DNA of 64,000 nucleotides from Mycolicibacterium goodii (GTDB lineage Bacteria > Actinomycetota > Actinomycetes > Mycobacteriales > Mycobacteriaceae): assembly GCF_001187505.1 (NCBI RefSeq), contig NZ_CP012150.1, positions 6,172,048 through 6,236,047 on the forward strand, in the 5' to 3' direction. The notes below the pieces were generated by a model that saw only the letters and a program-made list of their open reading frames with translations, did not search any database and was not told where the DNA came from. Position numbers and translations under genes: made by a program. Positions 10,582-20,074 of the stretch are shown piece after piece; position 1 is the first letter of the stretch; every line of letters begins with the position of its first letter.

Positions 10582-12064
10582 CTGAGGAGGAAGACGCGGG
10601 GGCGCGGCCGAAGACCATCGACTCGTCGATGCGGTCGAACCGGTGGTCGATGGCGTCGAGCAGATAGTTGTGCCGGACGTGCCACGGTCGCTTTGTACCC
10701 GAGCGTGGCAGGGCATGCGCGGAGCGCTGGATGTAGCCGGCCTCCAGATCCCAGATGCGCTTCTCGGCGATCGACATCGAACCCTTGTGCGGGTATGCGT
10801 GGGTGTATCCGTGGGATCCCATGTAGGCCAACAACTTCGCGACGGCCCTGGCCGTCATGTCGGCACGCAAAGTCCACGAGGCGTTGGTGTAGCCGATGCA
10901 CCACGCCATGTTCGGCACGTCCTCGAGCAGGAACTCCTTGTAGACGAACCGCTCGGTAGGCTTGACCTCGTCGCCGTCGACCCGCAGCGTGATCCCGCCG
11001 AGCGCCTGCAGTTGCAGGCCGGTCGCGGTGACGATCACGTCGGCGTCGATCCGGTTGCCGGACTTCAGCACGATGCCGTCGGCGTCGAAATGGTCGATGT
11101 GGTCGGTGACCACCTCCACCCGTCCCCGTCCGATCTCCTCGAAGATGTCCTTGTCGAGCACGAGACACATCCGCTGATCCCACGGGTCGTACTTCGGGTT
11201 GAAATGCACGTCGACGGGATAACCCTCGGGCAGCACACTCATGGTGACCTTGCGGATCACCCGCCGGCCGAGCCTGGGCGCCGCGCGGAAGAAGTTGTAC
11301 GCGGTGTACTGCACCATGGCGTTGCGGACCCGCACCACCTGGTGGGCCGCCCTGCGCGGCAACGCCTTCCGGATCGCCTGCACCGACGGGTTGATCCGCG
11401 GTGAGGACATCATGTACGTCGGCGACCGCTGCAGCATCGTCACGTGACCCGCGGTACGCGCCAGGGCAGGCACCAGGCTGATCGCGGTGGCACCGCTGCC
11501 GATCACGACGACGCGTCTACCGGTGTGATCGAGCGATTCGGGCCAGAACTGCGGATGCACGACCTCGCCGCGGAATTCCGAGATGCCGGGGAAATCGGGC
11601 GTGTAGGGCTCGTCGTAGTTGTAATAACCGGTACCGAAGAACACGAACCTGGCGCGGTACCGCATGGGCTGCCCGTTGTGCTCGGTGTGCAGCGTCCAGG
11701 TGTCGGTCGTCGAATCCCAATCCGCCGAACGCACATGGGTGTTGAACCGGATGTGGCGGTCGATGCCGTGCTTGCGCGCGGTCTCGGTGAGATAGGCGCG
11801 GATGTCACCGCCGTCGGCGACGTTCTCCGGACGTGTCCACGGCTCGTACGGGTAACTCAGCGTGAAGATGTCGCTGTCGGAGCGGATCCCGGGATACCGG
11901 AACAGATCCCAGGTTCCGCCGATGCGTTCGCGCCGTTCCAGCAGCGCGTAGGTCAGCCCGGGGCACTTCTCGTGGATGCGGTACGCCGCGTTGATCCCCG
12001 AGATGCCCGCGCCGATGATGAGCACGTCGGAGTATTCCGGGTCGACGGACTCCGTGACACCCAT
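10538..12064 (-). CDS. EthA-like Baeyer-Villiger flavin monooxygenase
   Basis: The protein is 508 residues. It is a FAD- and NADPH-dependent monooxygenase that inserts oxygen next to a ketone or oxidises sulfur. The FAD fingerprint GAGISG is near residue 20, followed by GGTWDLFRYPGIRSDSD. The Baeyer-Villiger signature is FRGEVVHPQFWP, and the NADPH Rossmann site is VIGSGATAISLV. Overall it reads as a homologue of mycobacterial EthA (about 490 residues), the enzyme that activates ethionamide, but I cannot say it is the orthologue. AGGAGG precedes ATG 12064. It is a single gene with its own promoter, followed by the hairpin at 10515. Confidence 0.92.
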   Translation of the reverse strand: MGVTESVDPEYSDVLIIGAGISGINAAYRIHEKCPGLTYALLERRERIGGTWDLFRYPGIRSDSDIFTLSYPYEPWTRPENVADGGDIRAYLTETARKHGIDRHIRFNTHVRSADWDSTTDTWTLHTEHNGQPMRYRARFVFFGTGYYNYDEPYTPDFPGISEFRGEVVHPQFWPESLDHTGRRVVVIGSGATAISLVPALARTAGHVTMLQRSPTYMMSSPRINPSVQAIRKALPRRAAHQVVRVRNAMVQYTAYNFFRAAPRLGRRVIRKVTMSVLPEGYPVDVHFNPKYDPWDQRMCLVLDKDIFEEIGRGRVEVVTDHIDHFDADGIVLKSGNRIDADVIVTATGLQLQALGGITLRVDGDEVKPTERFVYKEFLLEDVPNMAWCIGYTNASWTLRADMTARAVAKLLAYMGSHGYTHAYPHKGSMSIAEKRIWDLEAGYIQRSAHALPRSGTKRPWHVRHNYLLDAIDHRFDRIDESMVFGRAPASSSSAPRAGVSAAEHAAN

Positions 12065-12108
12065 AGCGAACCTCCTGTGGTCCCGCCGCGTACCACCACA
12101 CTAGGGGT

Positions 12109-13098
12109 TCAGGTACGTAGTGCGTCAACGATCTGGGCGAGCGATTCCAACGAAATGGGAGTCGGCTGGTAGAGGCAGATGCGGTCGCTCACCCCGCCGA
12201 CCCGGTCGGCGATGTGGGCGGCGATCTCGGCGGGACTTCCGCACGCCGCGATGGTGTGCAGGACATCGTCGTCGATCAGCGCGCTCATCTCCTGCCAGCG
12301 GCCCTGCTTGGACATCGCGTTGAGCTCGGGTTGCAGCTCACCCCACCCGTGCGCGTCGAGCACCGGCCGGTACGCCGGCGTCGACCCGTAGAACGCCAGC
12401 AGGCGCCGGGTGGCGTCGTGGTCCCGGTCGTCCTCGCCGATCGACACGATGATCTCCGGGACGACGGCGAAATCGGCCTCCGACCGGCCGGCGGCGGTCA
12501 ACCCGGCCCGCACGGCGGGCATGGTCACCTCGTGCAGGAACCGTTTCGACCCGAATGGCATCACCAGCAGCCCGTCGGCCAGCTCCGCGGTGGCCCGGGT
12601 CAGCTGCGGGCCGAGCGCGCCGACGTAGATCGGCGGCGGCCCGTACGGCGACGGGCCCGGGCTGAACGTCGGCGTCATGAGCGTGTGCCGGTAGAACTCG
12701 CCGCGGAATTCCAGCCTCCGGCCGGTCTGCCAGGCGTCGAAGATCGCCCGCAGCGCCCCGAGCAGCTCCCGCATCCGGGCGACCGGTCGGTCGAAATCCG
12801 CACCGAACCGCTTCTCGATCTGGGTGCGGATCTACGTGCCCAGACCCAGCGTGAAGCGTCCACCGGAGAGCAGCTGGTGGTCGATCGCCTGGTGGGCCAG
12901 ATGAATCGGGTTGCGGGGAAACGCGATTGCCACGTTGGTCATCAGGTCGAGACCTCCGACGGTCGACGCAAGCGTGAGCGGGGCGAACACGTCGTGCGGA
13001 CCTTCGAAGGTGAAGACGCCCGCGGCTCCGGCCTCGACCAGCGCCTGCGTACGTTCGATCGCATCGGTGGGACCGAACAAGGCCGTCATTATCTTCAC
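12109..13098 (-). pseudogene. F420-type LLM oxidoreductase broken by an in-frame TAG
   Basis: Read through, this is a luciferase-like F420-dependent oxidoreductase of about 329 residues. The first 88 residues (MKIMTALFGPTDAIERTQAL to GGRFTLGLGT) end at a TAG at 12834-12832. The same frame continues at once with IRTQIEKRFGADFDRPV and runs to 12109. Relatives read GLGTQIR here, so the expected CAG (Gln) has become TAG by one C-to-T change. The downstream part has an internal ATG (12774) but would lack the N-terminal part of the barrel, so it is unlikely to work alone. It may be a real nonsense mutation or a sequence error. It is divergent from the amine oxidase, 19 bases away. Confidence 0.85.
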
Positions 13099-13117
13099 GG
13101 CGTGAGAGCCTAGTCAC

Positions 13118-14485
13118 ATGAGCATCCCGACGAACGCCGACGTTGTGGTGGTGGGGGCCGGCTTCGCCGGGCTGACGGCGGCGCGCAGGTTGGTGCAGCT
13201 GGGGTACGACGTCGTGGTCCTGGAGGGCCGTGACCGGGTGGGAGGTCGTTCGTCGACCGCGACGATCGCCGGGGTCCCGGTGGATCTGGGCGGCACGTTC
13301 GTCGGGCCCACCCAGGACGCGGTGCTGGGCCTGGCGGCCGAACTCGGTTGCGCCACGATCCCCACGCACAACCGTGGCAAGAACCTGATCCGGTGGCACG
13401 GGCGGGTGCGGTCCTACCGCAGCACGATTCCGCGGCTGTCGATCATCGAACTGCTCGACGTGTCGCGCATCCAGTGGCGGTTCGAGCGATTGTTCCGCCA
13501 CGTCGACGTCGCCGAGCCGTGGAACGGCTCGCTCGCCCAGAAGCTCGACCAGTACAGCATGGAGCGGTGGTTGCGGTACGTGCACGCCAACGCCTCTACC
13601 CGCAATCTGATGGCGATCATGTCGCGGGTGACGTGGGGTGCCGAGCCCGACGGGGTGTCGATGCTGCACGCCGTGCGGTATGTGAAGGCCGCCGGTGGCC
13701 TGACCAAACTGCTCGACGTCCAAGGCGGTGCCCAGCAGGACCGGCTGGTCGAGGGCACCCAGCAGATCGCCCTGCGCATGGCCGACGAACTGGGTGACCG
13801 CGTCGCGCTCGACGCCGTCGTGCAACGCATCGAACGCCATGACGACGGCAGTATCGGTGTCACGTTCACCACGGGCCATGTACAGGCCCGCGCGGTGATC
13901 ATCGCGGTCGCGCCGCAGCATCGCGGTGGTATCGAGTTCGATCCGCCGCTACCGCCCGAGTACACCGAACTCGCCGCGCACTGGCCGCAGGGCCGGTTGA
14001 GCAAGGCGTACGCGGCGTACGACCGACCGTTCTGGCGGTCCAACGGGTGCTCGGGTGAGGCGTTGAGCGACGAGGGCCCGGTGTTCATCACGTTCGACGT
14101 GAGTCCCGGCGAGGACGGTCCCGGAATCCTGCTCGGCTTCACCGACGCTCGCACGTTCGACCCGCTGACACCCGAGCAGCGGCGCGAACGCGCACTCGCC
14201 GGGTTCGCAACGTTCTTCGGTGACGCCGCCCGCAACCCCATCGACTATCTCGATCACTGTTGGGGCACAGAGCCGTTCGCGCCGGGCGGTCCGACGGCTG
14301 CGGTGCCGCCGCACGCCTGGACCGCCTACGGGCGGTGGTTGCGCAAACCGATCGACGGAATCCACTGGGCCGGCACCGAAACCGCGGACGTGTGGACCGG
14401 ATTCCTCGACGGCGCAGTGCGATCCGGGCAGCGCGCCGCCATCGAGGTGGCCGAGGCGCTCAAGAGCTCAGCCGCTGCGGGGTGA
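13118..14485 (+). CDS. FAD-dependent amine oxidase
   Basis: The protein is 455 residues of the monoamine/putrescine oxidase family, which oxidise amines to aldehydes with release of H2O2 and ammonia. The dinucleotide-binding site [16 protein letters not shown] starts near residue 9, followed by [11 protein letters not shown]. The C-terminal FAD motif is seen in [20 protein letters not shown]. The region around [11 protein letters not shown] replaces the SGGC segment of mitochondrial enzymes, so FAD is probably not covalently held. It overlaps the convergent hydrolase by 26 bases. Substrate unknown. Confidence 0.9.
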   Translation: MSIPTNADVVVVGAGFAGLTAARRLVQLGYDVVVLEGRDRVGGRSSTATIAGVPVDLGGTFVGPTQDAVLGLAAELGCATIPTHNRGKNLIRWHGRVRSYRSTIPRLSIIELLDVSRIQWRFERLFRHVDVAEPWNGSLAQKLDQYSMERWLRYVHANASTRNLMAIMSRVTWGAEPDGVSMLHAVRYVKAAGGLTKLLDVQGGAQQDRLVEGTQQIALRMADELGDRVALDAVVQRIERHDDGSIGVTFTTGHVQARAVIIAVAPQHRGGIEFDPPLPPEYTELAAHWPQGRLSKAYAAYDRPFWRSNGCSGEALSDEGPVFITFDVSPGEDGPGILLGFTDARTFDPLTPEQRRERALAGFATFFGDAARNPIDYLDHCWGTEPFAPGGPTAAVPPHAWTAYGRWLRKPIDGIHWAGTETADVWTGFLDGAVRSGQRAAIEVAEALKSSAAAG

Positions 14486-15386
14486 TCACCGATTCGGCCA
14501 GCTTCCGCAGTTGGGTGTTGACCTCGTCGGGACGTTCGAGGATCGAGCAGTGCCCGCCACCGAGCTCGACGAACGCCGCGAGGTGGGGCACCGAGTCGGC
14601 GATGCGGCGGGAGGCGTTGATGGGCAGCAACCGGTCCTGGGTGCTGCCGATCACCAGCGTCGGCACGGTGAGATTGCGCAGCGGGATGTGCCGGGGGCCC
14701 AGGTTGTCGACGAGCACGCGGGCCCACGCGCCGCGGCCCGCCGGTGGCGTCATGACGAACAGTCTGTAGACGAAGTCGGCCACCCACGGGTCGGCGTCGC
14801 GACCCACCGCAAGGTGGGCGACGAAACGTCTGTTGGGGCGGTCGGCCAGCTTCGGCATCGGGGTGCCGCCGAACGCCTTGAGGATCGTGCCCGCGGTCCG
14901 GATGCGTGTGGTGCTCAACCGCGGGGGCACCTGCGCGAGTTGCACGTCGCGTAACAGGTCACCGGTGGTGGTGTTGATCAGGGCAACCCCGTCGGCGCAG
15001 CTCGGAACGCGGCTCGGGTAGCGCTGCGCCCAGGACGTGATCGCGATGCCGCCCATCGAATGCCCCGCGATGACGGCCCGCTCGCCGGGGCGCAGGGTCG
15101 CGTCGAGGACCGCGTCCAGATCGGCCGCGAGGTGGTTGAGGCTGAAGCGGTTGCGGCCGCGCGGCGTCTCGCTGCGCCCGTGGCCACGATGGTCGTAGGC
15201 GATGACGCGGTAGTCGCGGGCGAGGTCGGCGATCTGGTGCGCCCACACCTCGATGGCGCACGTGATGCCGTGCGCGAACACGATCGGGTAACCGTCCTCG
15301 GGCCCGAAGGTCTGCGCGTGCAGTCGCACACCGTCGACCGCGCGGACCTCGACGGTACGGCCTTGAGGTAGCTGGGGAAGGGGCAT
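14460..15386 (-). CDS. Alpha/beta hydrolase
   Basis: The protein is about 308 residues. The nucleophile elbow is GHSMGG, the oxyanion region is [12 protein letters not shown], and [15 protein letters not shown] precedes the elbow. The acid is probably the Asp in [10 protein letters not shown] and the base the His in [12 protein letters not shown], so the catalytic triad is complete. ATG 15386 is preferred because AAGGA lies seven bases upstream; ATG 15431 would add 15 residues and lacks a ribosome site. It is divergent from the quinone oxidoreductase gene. The natural ester or ether substrate is not evident. Confidence 0.85.
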   Translation of the reverse strand: MPLPQLPQGRTVEVRAVDGVRLHAQTFGPEDGYPIVFAHGITCAIEVWAHQIADLARDYRVIAYDHRGHGRSETPRGRNRFSLNHLAADLDAVLDATLRPGERAVIAGHSMGGIAITSWAQRYPSRVPSCADGVALINTTTGDLLRDVQLAQVPPRLSTTRIRTAGTILKAFGGTPMPKLADRPNRRFVAHLAVGRDADPWVADFVYRLFVMTPPAGRGAWARVLVDNLGPRHIPLRNLTVPTLVIGSTQDRLLPINASRRIADSVPHLAAFVELGGGHCSILERPDEVNTQLRKLAESVITPQRLSS

Positions 15387-15536
15387 GCCGTTTCCTTCGA
15401 CGTCGTTCACCGCGGCGCGCACATCGAGCATTGGGCGATCGTAAACGACAAACTTGACACGTGTCACGCACGGGTCTCGCGACGGCTGCGTTGGCCGTGG
15501 GCGCAGAATTGGGCCGACAACGACAGAGAGGTCTCC

Positions 15537-16508
15537 ATGCGCGCAGCACAGATAACCCGTCTCGACGGTCCCGACGCGGTGCAAGTGGTCGAGGTCGAGG
15601 AACCGTCCGGTGACGACGCGGTCCTGATCGATGTCCACGCCGCCGGGGTGGCCTTTCCCGACGCGCTGCTGACGCGGGGGCTCTACCAGTACAAGCCGGA
15701 TCTGCCGTTCGCTCCCGGAGCCGAGGTCGCCGGTGTCGTCCGCAGCGCACCGGCGGGCTCGTCGATCGCGGCGGGCGACCGAGTGCTCGGTCTGACGATG
15801 TTGTCCGGCGGTATGGCGGAAGTCGTTGCGCTGCCGGAGGATCGGGTGTTCAAGCTGCCCGATGCGGTGCCGTTCGATGCCGGTGCGGGCATCCTGTTCA
15901 ACGACATGACGGTGCACTTCGTGCTGCGCACCCGCGGCAGGCTCGCCGAGGGCGAGACGGTTCTGGTGCACGGCGCGGCGGGCGGCATCGGGACCTCGGT
16001 GCTGCGCCTGGCGCCCGCGCTGGGCGCGGCCCGCACCATCGCGGTGGTGTCCACCGAACAGAAGGCCGAGATCGCCCGGGCCGCAGGCGCGTCCGATGTG
16101 GTGCTGGCCGACGGATTCCGCGACGCGGTCAAAGAGTTGACCGATGGCCGGGGCGTGGACATGGTCGTCGACCCGGTCGGCGGCGACCGTTTCACCGATT
16201 CGCTGCGTTCTCTCGCGGTGGGTGGGCGCGTGCTGGTGGTCGGTTTCACCGGTGGCGAGATCCCTCAGGTGAAGGTGAACCGGTTGCTGCTCAACAACAT
16301 CGAGGTGATCGGGGCAGGCTGGGGCGCATGGACGTTCTCCCATCCGGGTTACCTGCAGCAGCAGTGGGCCGAACTCGAACCGCTGCTGGCCTCCGGTGCG
16401 GTCGCCCCGCCGCAGGTCGAGGTGTACCCGTTGGAGCAGGCCGCACAGGCCATCGCGTCGCTGGAGAACCGCAGCGCCAAGGGCAAGGTGGTGCTCAAGC
16501 TGCGCTGA
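15537..16508 (+). CDS. NADPH:quinone oxidoreductase-like protein (zinc-free MDR)
   Basis: The protein is 323 residues of the medium-chain reductase family. It lacks the zinc-binding cysteines, as quinone oxidoreductases do. The nucleotide-binding motif is VHGAAGGIGTSVLRLA near residue 145. The segment VDPVGGDRFTDSLR follows, and GKVVLKL is typical at the C-terminus. It most likely reduces quinones or other enones with NADPH. It ends two bases before the stop of the convergent yggS gene. Confidence 0.9.
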   Translation: MRAAQITRLDGPDAVQVVEVEEPSGDDAVLIDVHAAGVAFPDALLTRGLYQYKPDLPFAPGAEVAGVVRSAPAGSSIAAGDRVLGLTMLSGGMAEVVALPEDRVFKLPDAVPFDAGAGILFNDMTVHFVLRTRGRLAEGETVLVHGAAGGIGTSVLRLAPALGAARTIAVVSTEQKAEIARAAGASDVVLADGFRDAVKELTDGRGVDMVVDPVGGDRFTDSLRSLAVGGRVLVVGFTGGEIPQVKVNRLLLNNIEVIGAGWGAWTFSHPGYLQQQWAELEPLLASGAVAPPQVEVYPLEQAAQAIASLENRSAKGKVVLKLR

Positions 16509-16510
16509 CG

Positions 16511-17269
16511 TCAGCTTGCGGGCCAGTAGTGGGTGTCCGGTGTCGCGCGGGCACCGAAGATGGCCTGGCCCACCCGCACACAGGTGGCGCCCTCGGCGAT
16601 CGCGAGCTCGTAGTCGCCGGACATGCCCATCGACAGCTCGCCGGGGCCGATCAGGTCCAGCTCGCGGGCCTGATCGCGCAGGTCGCGCAGCAGCCGGAAG
16701 CAGGGGCGGACGCGTTCGGGATCGGTACTGAACACCGCGATGGTCATCAGCCCGCGCACCCGCAGCGCGGTGTAGGCGGGCAGGGTCTTCAGGAACGGTA
16801 TGACGTCGTCGGGCGCCAGGCCGTACTTGGACTCCTCGCCTGAGGTGTTGACCTGCACGTAGACGTCGAGCGGGCGGCCGACGGTCTGCAGCCTGCGGTC
16901 CAGCGCCGCGGCGGCCCGCGGATTGTCCAGTGCCTGGAACTCGGTGGCGAACTCGGCGACGTCCTTGGCCTTGTTGGTCTGCAGGTGGCCGATCACCGAC
17001 CACTTCACATCGAGGTCAGAGAGGTTGCGCCACTTGCGAATTGCCTCCTGCACCTTGTTCTCGCCGAACGTCGTGCAGCCCGCGGCGACCGCGAGCCGCA
17101 GCCGGTCCTCGTCGACGGTCTTGCTCACCGGCAGCAGCCTCACCTCACCGGGTGCGCGGCCGGCCCGCTGCAGTGCGGCCTCGATCCGCGCGTTGACGGC
17201 CTGCAGGTTGTGGGTGAAGTCCGCGACGGTGCGGGCGGTGGAGTAAGCGGTCGCGTCGCTGCCGGTCAT
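16511..17269 (-). CDS. yggS: YggS/PROSC-family PLP homeostasis protein
   Basis: The protein is 252 residues, with the family length and motifs. LLPVSKTVDEDRLRLAV carries the lysine that binds pyridoxal phosphate, FGENKVQEAIRKW follows, then WSVIGHLQTNKAKDV, and LSMGMSGDYELAIAEGATCVRVG near the C-terminus. These proteins keep the cellular pool of free PLP and amino acids in balance; they show no known catalysis. In most actinobacteria a copy sits in the ftsZ cluster. This copy is outside such a cluster, so it could be a second copy. Confidence 0.92.
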   Translation of the reverse strand: MTGSDATAYSTARTVADFTHNLQAVNARIEAALQRAGRAPGEVRLLPVSKTVDEDRLRLAVAAGCTTFGENKVQEAIRKWRNLSDLDVKWSVIGHLQTNKAKDVAEFATEFQALDNPRAAAALDRRLQTVGRPLDVYVQVNTSGEESKYGLAPDDVIPFLKTLPAYTALRVRGLMTIAVFSTDPERVRPCFRLLRDLRDQARELDLIGPGELSMGMSGDYELAIAEGATCVRVGQAIFGARATPDTHYWPAS

Positions 17270-17303
17270 GAGTCAATTGTCTCTCGCCGTCGCGATCGCC
17301 CGT

Positions 17304-17401
17304 CGCGAGCGTGCGTGGAGTGCTGGTGCTGCACGGCGTGTCTAGGAGCAGCCGCGCACGCTCGCGGTGCAAGGGGAGAGTGCAAGGCGGTGCAAGGGGA
17401 G
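17304..17401. repeat. Inverted repeat followed by a tandem repeat
   Basis: A perfect 12-base inverted repeat (CGCGAGCGTGCG at 17304-17315 and its complement at 17355-17366) encloses a 39-base loop. It is followed by GGTGCAAGGGGAG at 17366-17378 and again at 17389-17401. The element lies between two minus-strand genes, the TetR gene upstream and yggS downstream. Its arm matches the repeat at 10515. It may end transcription of the TetR gene. Confidence 0.75.
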
Positions 17402-17408
17402 GGTGTTG

Positions 17409-18005
17409 TTACGGGGGCGGGGGCCAGGCCCGCAGCGCTATCGACGCCACCTGTTCGAGTCGCGCGCGGGGAATGCGGTCGCGCGCGGCCTGCGCGATGC
17501 CGCTCAACGTCGACATGACATATTGGGCGAGCGCGGTTGCATCGGTGTCGGCGGCCAGTTCGCCCGCGGCGATGTCGGCCCGGATCTTGGCGGCGATCGC
17601 CTCGGTCTTCTTCTCCCGCATGCCGCGTAACGCGGCGCCGACGGTCTCGTCGGCGGAACCGTCGTCACCGCTGACGATCAGGCATCCGTTGGGCAGGCCG
17701 CGGCGCGTGTAGCGGCCCGGTGCCTGCGCGAGGATGCGGGCCACCGCCGCACCTGCCGTGGGCTCTTCGGCCAGCGCCGCGTCGATGAACCCACCGTATC
17801 GGGCGTCGTAGACCTCGACCGCCTCGGTGAACAGTTGCCGCTTGTCCCCGAAAGCCGCGTAGATGCTCGGCATCCCGATGCCGAGCGCGCTGCTGAGGTC
17901 GCGCGTCGAGGTCGCCTCGAATCCGCGCTCCCAGAACAGCCGGATCGCCTTGTCCAGCGCGGCGTCGCGATCGAACGAGCGGGGGCGACCACGGACCGTC
18001 GGCAT
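17409..18005 (-). CDS. TetR-family transcriptional regulator
   Basis: The protein is 198 residues. The DNA-binding domain reads FDRDAALDKAIRLFWERGFE, then TSTRDLSSALGIGMPSIYAAFGDKRQLF. The C-terminal domain contains RRGLPNGCLIVSG, as seen in TetR proteins of the YxaF/LmrA and AcrR-like groups. The ATG at 18005 gives MPTVRGRPRSFD, the usual start pattern; an upstream GTG at 18011 adds two residues. It is divergent from the SDR/MFS operon, 77 bases away, and most likely represses it. Confidence 0.9.
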   Translation of the reverse strand: MPTVRGRPRSFDRDAALDKAIRLFWERGFEATSTRDLSSALGIGMPSIYAAFGDKRQLFTEAVEVYDARYGGFIDAALAEEPTAGAAVARILAQAPGRYTRRGLPNGCLIVSGDDGSADETVGAALRGMREKKTEAIAAKIRADIAAGELAADTDATALAQYVMSTLSGIAQAARDRIPRARLEQVASIALRAWPPPP

Positions 18006-18013
18006 GCCCACAT

Positions 18014-18041
18014 TCTATAGCGGGTGCTAGATAATGTGCTA
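18014..18041. promoter_or_regulatory. Candidate TetR operator
   Basis: Between the TetR gene and the SDR gene lies TCTATAGCGGGTGCTAGA (18014-18031), with TAGC-N4-GCTA symmetry at 18018-18029 and TCTA/TAGA at the ends. The half-site GTGCTA (18024-18029) recurs exactly 12 bases on (18036-18041), which suits two TetR dimers side by side. The site is next to the TetR start codon. This is prediction from symmetry only. Confidence 0.5.
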
Positions 18042-18082
18042 CCGTCCAATTCTGTAACGACCGCTAAAGAAAGGGAAGGTTC

Positions 18083-18835
18083 GTGTCCACTCTCGACGGC
18101 AAGACGGCACTGGTCACCGGCGGCGGACGAGGAATCGGCCGCGCCATCGCGATCCGGCTGGCCGACGGCGGAGCACGCGTCGGCGTGCACTACGGCACCA
18201 ACGCCGACGCCGCCGCACAGACCGTGCAGCAGATCCGCGACAAGGGCGGCGACGCGTTCGCGGTTCGGGCGCGACTCGGAATTCCCGGGGACGCCGCCAC
18301 GCTGTGGGAAGCCTTCGACGAACACGCCGACGGCCTCGACATCCTGGTGAACAACGCCGGAATCCTCGGCGGACGGATCCCGTTCGCCGATCTCACGGAG
18401 TCGGTATATGACGAGGTGTTCGCGGTGAACACGCGCGCACCGTTGTTCATCACCCAGCACGGCCTGTCACGGCTGCGCGACCACGGCCGGATCATCAACC
18501 TGTCCACCCGCTTCACGCACGGCGCGCGGATACCCGAACTCATGGCGTACGCGATGTCAAAGGCCGCGATCGACTCCTTCACCGCGACACTGGCCAAAGC
18601 GGTTGCCCCGCGCGGCATCACGGTGAACGCCGTCGGCCCGGGCAGCACCGAGACGGACATGAACGCCGAGAGGCTGTCGACGCCCGAGGGGCGTGCCGCG
18701 ATCGCGGCCCAGTCACCGTTCAACCGTGTCGCCCAGGCCGACGACATCGCCGGCATCGTCGCGTTCCTCGCCTCTGAGGACGCCCGGTGGATCACCGGCC
18801 AGTGGCTCGATGCCAGCGGCGGGTCGATGCTCTGA
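18083..18835 (+). CDS. Short-chain dehydrogenase/reductase
   Basis: The protein is 250 residues of the classical SDR type. The cofactor motif TGGGRGIG is near residue 12 and NNAG near residue 87. The catalytic residues are Ser in INLST and the YAMSK pair. No acidic residue marks NAD preference clearly; the HYGTNADAA segment after strand 2 suggests NADP(H). GTG 18083 follows AAGGGAAGG. It shares its stop with the MFS start (TGATG), so the two are coupled. Together with TetR they look like an inducible detoxification or resistance unit. Confidence 0.9.
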   Translation: MSTLDGKTALVTGGGRGIGRAIAIRLADGGARVGVHYGTNADAAAQTVQQIRDKGGDAFAVRARLGIPGDAATLWEAFDEHADGLDILVNNAGILGGRIPFADLTESVYDEVFAVNTRAPLFITQHGLSRLRDHGRIINLSTRFTHGARIPELMAYAMSKAAIDSFTATLAKAVAPRGITVNAVGPGSTETDMNAERLSTPEGRAAIAAQSPFNRVAQADDIAGIVAFLASEDARWITGQWLDASGGSML

Positions 18836-20034
18836 TGCCGATCGCCATCTGGGTCCTCGGCTCGGCGATATTCGCCCAAGGGACAAGCGAACTCATGCTC
18901 GCCGGCCTACTCCCCGAGCTGTCCGCGGACTTTGCGATCAGCATCCCGCAGGCCGGCCTCTCGGTGTCGGTGTTCGCGCTCGGCATGCTCGTGGGCGCAC
19001 CGGTCCTCGCGATCCTGACGCTACGGTGGCCCCGACGGCGCACCCTGCTCGCGTTCCTGGGCGTGTTCGTGGCGGCCCACGGTGTCGGCGCAGTCACCGA
19101 CTCGTATGCGGTGCTGCTGGGCACGCGCTTCGTCGCGGCCATCGTCTACGCCGGCTTCTGGGCCGTCGGCGCGAGCACCGCGATGGCGCTCGTCTCCCCC
19201 GACCGGCGTGGCCGCGCGATGAGCGTCGTCGCCGGCGGCCTCACCACCGCCATGGTCGTCGGGTTGCCCGCGGGCACGTGGATCGGTCAACAAGTCGGTT
19301 GGCGCGCCGCGTTCTGGGCGGTCGCGGTGATGACGATCGTTGCCGCCTGCGCCGTGCTCGTGGTGATACCCGACGCCCGTGCGCACACCGTCGTGCGTTC
19401 GCGTGACGAGATCCGCGGCGTCGCCGTGCCCCGCCTCTGGCTGTCCTACGCGCTCACTGCGATCTCGACGGCGGCACTGCTGGGCACCTTCACGTATCTG
19501 GGGGCCATGCTGATCACCACCACCGGCGTGCAGGCCGAATGGGTGCCACTGGTGCTGTTCGGGTACGGACTCGGCGCACTCGTCGGAATGGCCGTCGGCG
19601 GGTACGCCGCCGACCGGTGGCCGCACGGCGTCCTCGCGGCGGGTTTCGGCGTCCTGACAGTGGTCCTGGCGCTCCTCGGCGCCGCCGTGCATGTCGCCCC
19701 GGCAGTGGTGGGCCTGGCCCTCGTGCTGGGGTTCGCCGGGTTCGGCAGCAACCCCGCGTTGAACTCGCGGGTGTTCGCCATCGCCCCAGACGCCCCGACC
19801 CTGGCCCCCGCCGTCAACGTCTCGGCGTTCAACGTCGGCATTGCCGTCGGCCCGTGGCTTTCCGGCGTGGCGCTGACCGCGGGTCTGGGCTATCCGTCAG
19901 TTCCGTGGATCGGCGCCGGTCTCGGCGTGGTTGCGGTGTTGTTGCTGGTCGTGGACATCCTGCTGAGCCGTTCACCGCGCCGCGTACCCGAGCCGGTCGG
20001 CACAGCCGAGGCCGAAGTGGCCGCGTGCCGATGA
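18835..20034 (+). CDS. MFS efflux transporter (DHA1 type)
   Basis: The protein is 399 residues with about 12 hydrophobic segments. It resembles the DHA1 drug/purine exporters (Cml/AraJ/PbuE types): FAQGTSELMLAGLLPEL in helix 1 and GAPVLAILTLRWPRR in the loop after helix 2. ATG 18835 overlaps the stop of the SDR gene. Its likely job is export of a toxic compound sensed by the divergent TetR protein; the substrate is not known. Confidence 0.88.
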   Translation: MPIAIWVLGSAIFAQGTSELMLAGLLPELSADFAISIPQAGLSVSVFALGMLVGAPVLAILTLRWPRRRTLLAFLGVFVAAHGVGAVTDSYAVLLGTRFVAAIVYAGFWAVGASTAMALVSPDRRGRAMSVVAGGLTTAMVVGLPAGTWIGQQVGWRAAFWAVAVMTIVAACAVLVVIPDARAHTVVRSRDEIRGVAVPRLWLSYALTAISTAALLGTFTYLGAMLITTTGVQAEWVPLVLFGYGLGALVGMAVGGYAADRWPHGVLAAGFGVLTVVLALLGAAVHVAPAVVGLALVLGFAGFGSNPALNSRVFAIAPDAPTLAPAVNVSAFNVGIAVGPWLSGVALTAGLGYPSVPWIGAGLGVVAVLLLVVDILLSRSPRRVPEPVGTAEAEVAACR

Positions 20035-20074
20035 CATCCGGAATAACCCCGATGCGGCGGGCGTTGGCCACAGC

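Noticed and set aside
14460..17003. 847-residue minus-strand frame through the hydrolase, quinone oxidoreductase and yggS genes
   Set aside because: Only its last part is the true hydrolase; the rest is antisense or out of frame to two genes with clear motifs.
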